Positions 1-5,774 of a stretch of 32,775 bases of DNA are shown here, one piece after another. The notes under the pieces are model-generated. The model worked only from the letters and a program-made list of their open reading frames with translations. It searched no databases and was not told the DNA's origin. The stretch spans positions 1 through 32,775 of the forward strand of contig JAISZB010000020.1 of NCBI GenBank assembly GCA_031269465.1. Reading direction: 5' to 3'. Numbering within the stretch: position 1 is the first letter of the stretch; every line of letters begins with the position of its first letter. Made by a program: the position numbers and the translations under genes. The stretch comes from Clostridiales bacterium (GTDB taxonomy: Bacteria > Bacillota > Clostridia > Lachnospirales > WQUN01).

Positions 1-487
1 AGTCCGTGCAGTAGCTATCCAAGCAGATATATCCGCTGGCGCGTTGGGGCAATTGACGCGACATGGAGCTTCGGAATGCCGCGGTTTCAACGCATATGCC
101 CATTTCCCTGAGTTGCATAGCCAATGGCGCATAATCGCTGTCGCCGCTGACAATGGCTGCAATGTCGTGTTTAACATCATAGATGGCCTTCACGATATCC
201 ATCGTTATCTCGACATCGAAATTGCACTTATAGGCATGCGCGCTGATTGCCCCCAATTTTGATTTTACTGCATACCCCGCAGGCCAGAGTTCTTCTATTG
301 CGGAATCGGACGCGTGCTCTTTTCGCGGATCGATAGGCACATAGGCGTACGCGGCCTGTAAGAACCGGCCTTCTTCATTTAACGCAAGGTAATTTTTCAG
401 CAAGTGCCCATGGTTGGCCTTGAGGCATAAGTCCCGCGCCGCTTCGCTTAAGTTGGCGCAGTCAAGGAATGCGACGACTTTCTGCAT
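1..487 (-). CDS. NYN-domain (LabA/DUF88-like) protein, C-terminus beyond window
   Basis: Reading leftwards from an ATG at 487, about 162 codons stay open to the window edge. The N-terminus MQKVVAFLDCANLSEAA holds the first acidic residue (D9) and N12 of a NYN/PIN-like fold. KCNFDVEITMD supplies the middle acidic residues, and VSGDSDYAPLAMQLREMG is the family's signature SGDSD strand-helix. NYN proteins are metal-dependent RNases or nuclease-like regulators in the cytoplasm; that role comes from the family and no substrate is visible here. An AGGAG at 498-502 sits 10 nt upstream and fixes the start. The gene is divergent from the CRISPR array. The family call is confident. A link to the CRISPR locus is only positional. 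Confidence 0.82.
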   Translation of the reverse strand, partial: MQKVVAFLDCANLSEAARDLCLKANHGHLLKNYLALNEEGRFLQAAYAYVPIDPRKEHASDSAIEELWPAGYAVKSKLGAISAHAYKCNFDVEITMDIVKAIYDVKHDIAAIVSGDSDYAPLAMQLREMGICVETAAFRSSMSRQLPQRASGYICLDSYCTD

Positions 488-768
488 ATGCAGATAGCTC
501 CTCATATTATGATAAGGATGTACCCGCCTGGCGGATGATGGTTGGCCTTAGCCACTACTTCAATGCCGCCGTAAGAGGTGTTTATCCCTTCGATAATAAT
601 ATGCAGGCGTTTTAAAGAGTTTATAAAAAATATGAGAGAAAAGAGACGAAAAAATCAAAAGAAATAATCTTGTCATCAGCTTAATAAGGCAGTATAATGA
701 GTGACAGTTCACGCATAGAAAGCGTCAAGTTATATTTGTGCTTCCGATGTCGATTTCTGGCTGAAATC
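488..768. other. Intergenic tract, no gene seen
   Basis: About 280 bases between the NYN start and the first inverted repeat of the CRISPR leader. It is AT-rich in its right half. No open frame has a ribosome binding site or a recognisable product. It must hold the NYN promoter, but I could not single out a convincing one. Confidence 0.5.
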
Positions 769-809
769 TGTAAACCCCATATCCAGACGAAAAAGCCGAG
801 GGGTTTACA
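769..809. promoter_or_regulatory. Perfect inverted repeat in CRISPR leader region
   Basis: TGTAAACCCC (769-778) is repeated in inverse as GGGGTTTACA (800-809), giving 10-bp perfect arms around a 21-nt loop. It lies 10 bases upstream of the -35 box at 819. It could be an operator or a terminator-like stem for leftward transcription. No T-run follows on either side, so an operator is slightly favoured. Confidence 0.45.
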
Positions 810-818
810 TACTAGGAA

Positions 819-845
819 TTGACATTCGACAACTTATGTTATAAT
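819..845 (+). promoter_or_regulatory. Likely CRISPR leader promoter
   Basis: A perfect TTGACA (819-824) and a perfect TATAAT (840-845) are separated by 15 bases, slightly short of the optimum. It points at the CRISPR array, whose first repeat starts about 150 bases downstream. Repeat orientation and the degenerate last repeat also put the leader on this side. Confidence 0.6.
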
Positions 846-910
846 TCATGCCTGAATCGTACTTGGTTTATAAGCATTTTCCGTTTATTGATTTTGATTT
901 TTTAAGCAGA

Positions 911-956
911 TTTTGCAAACCTCCCGTACTTCTAAAATAGGGGGGTGTTTGCAAAA
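911..956. repeat. Inverted repeat inside the CRISPR leader
   Basis: TTTTGCAAACCTCCC (911-925) faces GGGGGGTGTTTGCAAAA (940-956). The outer 10 bases are perfect and the inner C/G run is slightly offset. The stem ends about 48 bases before repeat 1. Its right arm resembles the 3' half of the CRISPR repeat (G-run, TTTG, AAAC), so it could be an eroded repeat, or a leader element used in adaptation or transcription control. Confidence 0.5.
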
Positions 957-1003
957 CGTATTCAAAGCCAGTAAAATCAAGGCCTCCCAGAGGGGTCTGC
1001 CGC

Positions 1004-1178
1004 AGGAAGTGCTTGCCCTACGGGGCTTTGAAACCTTGATGATTATGGGAAATAAAATGCGACTGATTCGGTCACAGGAAGCGCTTGCCCTACGGGGCTT
1101 TGAAACGGTGGAACCACCCCACCATACCACGTCATCGGCTATGTCAAAGGAAGTGCTTGCCCTACGGGGCTTTGAGAA
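1004..1178 (+). CRISPR. CRISPR mini-array: 3 repeats, 2 spacers
   Basis: Three copies of a 31-nt repeat start at 1004, 1076 and 1148, exactly 72 bases apart. The repeat reads AGGAAGTGCTTGCC...GGGGCTTTGAAAC. Repeat 2 differs at one base. Repeat 3 is intact to the GGGGCTTTG and then degenerates (GAGA instead of AAAC), as a leader-distal terminal repeat does. Spacers are 1035-1075 and 1107-1147, both 41 nt, and differ from each other. The GAAAC 3' end matches the 5' handle side of many type I/III crRNAs, so transcription is plus-strand from the promoter at 819. No cas1, cas2, cas6 or cas10 is in the window. The only cas-like gene is the decayed RAMP gene at 2309-3785. I could not search the spacers for targets. 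Confidence 0.88.
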
Positions 1179-1252
1179 ATTAAGAAAACTGCATGGATGA
1201 TTTCTTTTTGATGTCATCTTTCTATATTTAAAATGCTCAAAATTATTACGTT

Positions 1253-1274
1253 TGCGATCGCATTGTGATATAAT
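1253..1274 (+). promoter_or_regulatory. Extended -10 promoter and palindrome before the antitoxin gene
   Basis: TGATATAAT (1266-1274) is an extended -10 element 18 bases before the antitoxin start. TGCGATCGCA (1253-1262) is a 10-bp palindrome just upstream. It could be the autoregulatory operator expected for a RelB/DinJ antitoxin. The -35 match is weak, consistent with an extended -10 promoter. Confidence 0.5.
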
Positions 1275-1292
1275 AGCTGTGATGTGATTTTT

Positions 1293-1583
1293 ATGGCTAA
1301 AACAGCGAGTTTGAATATCCTCATTGACCCGGAAACCAAAGAAGGCGCAGTACAGCTTTTTTCTACTTTCGGCATAACGCTAACGGATGCTGTAATTATT
1401 TTCCTGCACCAGTCTTTAATGGAGGGCGGATTACCCTTTGAAATGAAGCTGCCACGCTTTAACTCTGAAACTGAAGCAGATATGCGGGAAGCGCTGAACA
1501 TTGCATCCGGTCTAATCAACGCTAAGTCGTTCCATAGTGTCGCGGAGTTTATGGAGGGCTTAAATAACGATGCTGACGATTAA
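1293..1583 (+). CDS. RelB/DinJ-family antitoxin
   Basis: 96 residues from ATG 1293 (MAKTASLNILIDPETKEGA). A GTG nine bases earlier is also open, but the family starts at MAKT. The N-terminal ribbon-helix-helix (about residues 1-50, ending at the conserved FLHQSLMEGGLPFE) binds DNA. The acidic C-terminal tail, residues 60-96, would wrap and neutralise the toxin. Its stop overlaps the toxin start by 14 bases, the usual coupled arrangement. By family it represses its own promoter with the toxin as co-repressor, and the palindrome at 1253-1262 is a candidate site. The frame is intact although its partner toxin is broken. Confidence 0.87.
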   Translation: MAKTASLNILIDPETKEGAVQLFSTFGITLTDAVIIFLHQSLMEGGLPFEMKLPRFNSETEADMREALNIASGLINAKSFHSVAEFMEGLNNDADD

Positions 1584-1853
1584 AAGAACGTCTCGTTTTA
1601 AAAAGCAGTATCGTTTGGCATTAAAACGCGGCTGTGACCCAGCGATTTTTGAATTTGTACTTTGCCAACTCGCAAATGAGCGCCCATTGCCGGAAAAGTA
1701 CCTTGACCACGCACTTATGGGCGAATGGGCAGGTTTTCGAGAATGTCATTTAGTACCGAATTGGCTGCTGATTTATTTTATTTTATTGAGCGCGGAATAC
1801 TAACCATAACGATGTCGCGTACCGGAACACATTCCGATTTGTTTGGGAAATAA
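1570..1853 (+). pseudogene. YafQ-family mRNA interferase toxin, frameshifted by a 5-bp duplication
   Basis: The frame from ATG 1570 (MLTIKRTSRFKKQYRLALKRG) runs through FRECHLVPNWLLIYF, then ends out of frame at 1803. The missing tail is encoded directly downstream in another frame: IERGILTITMSRTGTHSDLFGK, stop TAA 1851-1853. Removing one ATTTT unit from the ATTTTATTTT at 1774-1783 restores a 92-residue protein, the normal YafQ length. The restored tail carries the conserved GTHSDLF histidine. In E. coli YafQ the loop reads C-H-x-x-P-D-W; here it is CHLVPNW, so the catalytic Asp appears to be Asn64. The toxin therefore looks inactivated twice, or reversibly through slippage of the pentamer. 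Family role: ribosome-dependent mRNA cleavage. Confidence 0.85.
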
Positions 1854-1909
1854 TCGAACATAAACCATAAGAAGCGTTTGCTCCAGTATGAAACACATCC
1901 ATAGCACAA

Positions 1910-1946
1910 TAAAAAAAAACCTGCTGAGCCAATCCCAGCAAGGTTC
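1910..1946 (-). terminator. Rho-independent terminator for the RAMP/95-aa operon
   Basis: Read on the minus strand, AACCTTGCTG, a short loop, then CAGCAGGTT forms a 9-10 bp stem with one bulge, followed by nine consecutive T. It lies about 20 bases after the stop of the 95-aa gene. It is also about 57 bases beyond the end of the convergent toxin frame. Confidence 0.82.
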
Positions 1947-1964
1947 TTTTCGTACACATCCAAT

Positions 1965-2252
1965 TCAGTCAAATCTATAACCGTTCTTCTTCAAGCATTT
2001 TTTCGCGTCCTTTATATGCTCCTTCCACTTTAAATAGCCCGCGTCGCTTTCCTTCATCTCATGGATAAGCGCAATTAATATATCCGCCGAATCCTGGGGC
2101 AGAGGCAGATTGCTATATCTTTTCAAAATGCTCTTTATATTTTTTTCTGAGGGAAGTGACGGCTTCACCTCTTCTTCTCGCGGTTTTGCTCTATTGCCGG
2201 TTTGATTCATCTTGCTGAAAATGTCAGCGGCAAAGGCTGAATTCCCGCTCAT
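1965..2252 (-). CDS. Uncharacterised 95-aa protein downstream of CRISPR RAMP gene
   Basis: Open from ATG 2252, preceded by a purine-rich AGAGGGCAAGGGC stretch, to a stop 56 bases short of the terminator's far edge. I do not recognise the family. The N-terminal third (residues 1-37) is polar and probably disordered. Residues 38-95 look like an alpha-helical domain (KNIKSILKRYSNLPLP, then SADILIALIHEMKE and WKEHIKDAKKCLKKNGY). It follows the RAMP pseudogene by 56 bases on the same strand and shares its terminator, so it is probably the last gene of that cas operon. A small helical subunit (Csm2/Cmr5/Cas11-like) would fit the position, but no signature supports that name. It is still open while its neighbour is broken. 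Confidence 0.55.
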   Translation of the reverse strand: MSGNSAFAADIFSKMNQTGNRAKPREEEVKPSLPSEKNIKSILKRYSNLPLPQDSADILIALIHEMKESDAGYLKWKEHIKDAKKCLKKNGYRFD

Positions 2253-2308
2253 GCCCTTGCCCTCTGTACTATAGTTTTGTTTACGCGCAAGTTTGGGCGG
2301 CGGCGGCG

Positions 2309-3785
2309 TTACGTTAGGATCGGATCGTTGGGCAAAGTCTTCCTGCCGCCGCCGATTATCGGTATAGTATTTCGAATAGTGGGTGTATTAACGCTTCCCC
2401 TGTTCTTTCCAAACCATTCGAATATCTTGCCGCCCGCGTTTAGGCGGGGATAGTGTACCGCATCCCGTTCGTTGTCAGTAAGCGGCGTTGTATACTCCAA
2501 AATTTGCGCGGCGGTATCTATTAAGTTTCCGTCGTCATCCTTAATTGCTTTAGGAAGCTGCCCGGAGGGTATATACGGCGTGTCATTCACCGCGACATTG
2601 CCGGCCTGAATGACATATTTTCGTAAAGTCACCGTATTAGCGTCAATCTTTACAATGCCCATTCCTATCGGCTTGCCTTTGCCTATCCTATGCCGGCCTT
2701 GGCCATATAAATTTAGACAAAAAATTAGCCGTTCCAATTCGTCCGGGCTTATATCCTCAAAATATAATTTGAATTTAAACGTACCATTTATCAGCGGCCT
2801 CACAGTGCAATTCATATTGTTTTGCTCAGCGTTATCATAATTGAAGCTGCCTTGCCAATATACTTTACGGCCGTTTATCATGGGCATGTCGTAAAACAGT
2901 TCCGGCGGGAAGTTTGCGTCGGCATAGTTTGCAACCCAGTAATCGAAATTCCACATTAACGCGCCGTCCGGTCTTTGCAGATAAAACTCCGTGTCGGAAA
3001 CCCGCGGCGTCACGGTAAGCATCCAGAAACACGAAACCACTGGCTTCGTATGTGTCACATACACGCACTTTGCCGGAACTGCTTTCCGTTTTTCCAATCA
3101 TTCCGAACAAGCGGCAGGCGGGGCATAATTCTTTTGGATCGGCGCATTTATTGTGCTTGTGCTGATTCTGCAAGATAGATGGATACCCAGCGTCGTCTCC
3201 GGATATTTTATTGGCGAAATACTCTTTTGTCATGCACGACGGCGACATGTAAACAGGTGCGCCGAGTTCGCCGTATTCGCTGTTTATATATACAAGCAGC
3301 GTTTTGCCATCCTCAAACATTTTTTTGTACTGTTCATAATACTTCAGCTTATCGCCTGTTCTTCCTACGATATTGACTTTTTCATCACAGTAAGAGTCGA
3401 TAACCCGCTTAAAACGCGCAATGTCGCCGTCAGAGATTCTACCCGCGTCGGATAAATCTTTTACGTCGTCCTAATAAGCGCGAAAGTATTTTTTAGTCGT
3501 CATGCTGGGAACCAAATGCAAAAAGTAAGGTGCCAGCTCAAACTCCGGGGCGCTGGTTTGGGAAATATCAACAGCTCTCCACTCCACATGAAAATTTTTT
3601 GGGTAGTCTGGCAAAGCGTTTTTTGTGCTTAAAAAAGGGCGGATCACCCCATTGGCAGAGCTAAGCAGTATATTTACCGAAATAAATCTCAGTTCAGCAA
3701 AGCCACTATGCTGAGAGCGAAGGGCTGGAAGCTTGCCTTTTTTGATGAACCTATATTCAAGTGCAATGAGAGGGAAAACAGCCAA
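2309..3785 (-). pseudogene. Type III CRISPR RAMP (Cas7-like, TIGR03986-type) gene, broken
   Basis: Three collinear open segments rebuild one protein of roughly 490 residues. Segment 1 (3785-3474, TTG start) ends ...TTKKYFRAY at an in-frame TAG (3471-3473). The same frame continues with DDVKDLSDAGRISDGDIAR and runs to about 3020, including CADPKELCPACRLFGMIG and SSSGKVRVCD. It then shifts one frame near 3005-3030 into LTVTPRVSDTEFYLQRPDG and ends at 2309. C-PAC-LFG, the sstEFYLQRP strand and the glycine-rich loop HRIGKGKPIGMGIVKI are hallmarks of large RAMP subunits that form the crRNA backbone of type III effectors. TAG is a normal stop elsewhere here (8788, 11043), so recoding is unlikely. 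Segment 1 is less clearly RAMP-like and could be a fused neighbour. Confidence 0.78.
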
Positions 3786-3846
3786 AGCTCCGTTTTAGGG
3801 CTGGATTATGCATTGAAGCGTTTTCCAGCCCCAAGAGCGGAGCTTT
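3784..3846 (-). terminator. Long imperfect hairpin after the HbpS/GlcG gene
   Basis: AAAGCTCCG (3784-3792) pairs perfectly with CGGAGCTTT (3838-3846). Inside, GGGCTGGA pairs with TCCAGCCC, giving 16-17 bp arms with an internal mismatch. It starts 8 bases beyond the stop of the minus-strand gene at 3854. No long T-run follows, so it may work as a weak terminator or 3'-end stabiliser. The adjacent TTG of the RAMP frame overlaps its outer arm. Confidence 0.55.
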
Positions 3847-3853
3847 CACTCAA

Positions 3854-4267
3854 TTACAGCGCTGCAAACGCTTTCAGCACTGCGCTTGCCACTTCTTCAT
3901 CCTCCGCGACGCTGCCGCCGCTGACGCCTATTCCGCCGACCACTCGACCGTCCGCTTTCAGAGGGAACCCGCCGCCAAATATGACGAGCCTGCTGTTTGT
4001 AACATTTATTCCAAATGCGCTTTCGCCAACCTGCGCGATTCGCCCGAACTCAGATGTGGGTTGACGCAGCACGGCTGCGGTATACGCCTTGTTCTGCGAT
4101 ATCTCGATGCTTGGCAGTATAGCGTCTCCAAAGCGTTGCAATAACCGCAAATTCCCGTTCTCATCAGAAATCGACAGCGTAACGCCAACACCTATTTCAC
4201 GAGATTTAGCTTTCGCCGTCTGAGACAAAGCCTCGCATACTTCCTCTGTCAATGCAAAACCACCCAT
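3854..4267 (-). CDS. HbpS/GlcG-family heme-binding-like protein
   Basis: 137 residues from ATG 4267, with AGAGGA seven bases upstream. Single-domain protein of the GlcG/HbpS fold (also found as the PduO C-terminal domain). The pattern EEVCEAL..A.A.A.E, VGVTLSISDENGNL, DAILPSIEIS.NKAYTA and the glycine-rich LVIFGGGFPLKADGRVVGGIGVSGG run in family order. Known members bind heme or are accessory proteins of glycolate or diol metabolism. No such operon is visible, so the substrate stays open. Length is normal for the family. No signal peptide is seen, so it is probably cytoplasmic. It is one of the few intact ordinary genes in this half of the window, followed by a hairpin at 3784-3846. Confidence 0.85.
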   Translation of the reverse strand: MGGFALTEEVCEALSQTAKAKSREIGVGVTLSISDENGNLRLLQRFGDAILPSIEISQNKAYTAAVLRQPTSEFGRIAQVGESAFGINVTNSRLVIFGGGFPLKADGRVVGGIGVSGGSVAEDEEVASAVLKAFAAL

Positions 4268-5128
4268 AAGTTTGTCCTCTTTTCCAAAGATAGCAAGACT
4301 TTCAATTCACAGTCAAATGAGCCTAAGATAGTACATATGCAAATCTTCAGTATAGCCAATGCATATGCCAGTTCAAATAATTCAGCGCGCAAGAGGATAA
4401 TCACGCTCGAAAATCGACGCATCTGACCTTCACATCTACGCAAATAGAGCGGCATGCCTTTCATGTGTTCTTTAAAAATCGCGAATTCGTGCTTGAATTG
4501 CTTTTCATCAATAAAAGCCGCATCTTAATCTTCTCCCGGCAAATGCCTTGCAGAGAGCAACCTTGCGCAATCAACTCTAGATGCAGTGGCAATCCCCTTC
4601 TCCTGCGGCGGCGCATATCTATACTGATTTTCATAGTAAATTACCTTTCTTGTATCTTGATTATACAGCGAGTGCGAAGTGACGATATCAATCGCACCAC
4701 TCAATGGATAATCAAGCTCCAAAAAAGTAACATTTAATGAAATCAGTATAAAACGCTTCCAGGAAAGAGCAAGCTGATCGACTGGAAAATCCAGTATGCT
4801 GAACCATTAATGAATATATGCCAATTTGCAATCATATGCACTTAGGAGATCTCATATACAATTCAGAATAGCATCAGCATTCAAAGCAGCTCAAGAACCC
4901 AACATCGGCGCGTTGATGTCGAAATCTGAAGCTTAATAATGGCTAATTCTATTATAACTCTCATTATCATTTAAGAAAAGGTGAATTAGAAAAATGATTT
5001 GCAATGTAAAGGGTATTTCAAATGGAGATACATCTAGATTGAGCGCTATCGGCCTGTTTGCAGACATTTCCGCTTGCGTCAGGCGGCTTAGAGCCGCAGA
5101 AAGGATGTGCCTATGGAACTGACTTACA
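4268..5128. other. Intergenic tract with one MITE and no supported gene
   Basis: Between the HbpS/GlcG start and the relaxase remnant I see no frame with a convincing product. Short open frames here lack ribosome binding sites and resemble nothing known. The only structured item is the MITE at 4622-4748. The flanks may be eroded gene sequence. Confidence 0.55.
4622..4748 (+). mobile_element. TA-flanked MITE, family A (copy 1)
   Basis: 127 bp bounded by TA on both sides (4620-4621 and 4749-4750). Ends are TACTGATTTTCAT and the inverse ATGAAATCAGTA. Inside are GATTATACAGCGAGTGCG and CACCACTCAATGGATAATC, the same order as the copy at 24783. The left GGAGCTTGAT arm has eroded to TGTATCTTGAT and the central palindrome is imperfect, so this copy looks older. 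It has no coding capacity. TA duplication and short inverted ends suggest mobilisation by an IS630/Tc1-mariner transposase, none of which is in the window. Confidence 0.82.
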
Positions 5129-5655
5129 CGCTTGCGGCAACTGCTCATAGATATTCAGGCGAAAACGCTGATTTATATCCGGGAATCCTGCATTGATTCC
5201 TATGAGGAGCTCGAACGCAAATGTTCTGCCGCCTGCGGCGCGGCTATGGCGATCCGGAGCAAAATCCGTGGCCTCGAGAATCGCCATCGTGAGATAAACG
5301 AATTGCAAAAACAAATCGGGACTTGCGGTAAATGCGAAAGACTTGCGAGCGTTACAAAGCGTCAAAATTTGACCGAGATACCTTCGAGGCGAGCAACGCC
5401 TACATCACGCTCCACAAGGCCGCCAAGAAGTATTTCAACGAACACAGCTCCGCGAAAAACAGCAGGCTGTCGAGCATAAGCCAACTCAAGGAACAGTGGG
5501 CCTTACTCGAAAAACAGCGCCATCCGCTGTACTCCGAATATAAGGAGGCGAACCAAAAATTCAAAGACCTCTGCACGGAGAAATCCAACGTAAGCCGTCT
5601 GCTCGGCGCAGAGCAAAACCGCGAGCGCCCGCGCTGCGCCGGAATAGAAATCTGA
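5129..5655 (+). pseudogene. C-terminal remnant of a MobA-like relaxase
   Basis: Two overlapping frames rebuild the helical C-terminal region of Firmicutes conjugative-element relaxases. The first (from TTG 5132) reads QLLIDIQAKTLIYIRESCIDSYEEL through INELQKQIGTCGK. The second, from about 5335, continues TCERYKASKFDRDTFEASNAYITLHKAAKKYF and LYSEYKEANQKFKDL...KSNVSRLLG, and stops at 5655. They join at a one-base shift near 5330. The N-terminal catalytic tyrosine/histidine domain is absent upstream, where an in-frame TGA precedes the start. In an intact relaxase the missing part nicks oriT. It probably belonged to the same type of element as the VirB4/PrgI relics at 28-30 kb. Confidence 0.72.
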
Positions 5656-5774
5656 CGCAAATCTTCTTTCTCCGCAGGTACGCGCAGCAGGCGCAAATCG
5701 GTGGCCGTGGCCGTCCCGGCAGACGCGCGGCTTCTAAGTAAGATATTTCTATATTTTCTAATGGTCTAAACGCT

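Noticed and set aside
885..1217. Open frames of 95-110 codons on both strands across the CRISPR array
   Set aside because: They translate the repeats (ALRGFET or KPRRAST patterns); 72-base periodicity makes open frames by chance.
1778..1972. 64-codon minus-strand frame overlapping the toxin end
   Set aside because: Lies across the restored YafQ tail and the terminator hairpin; no support.
3471..3473. TAG recoding (for example pyrrolysine) in the RAMP gene
   Set aside because: TAG is the normal stop of the 747-aa and 247-aa genes, and the RAMP gene also has a frameshift.
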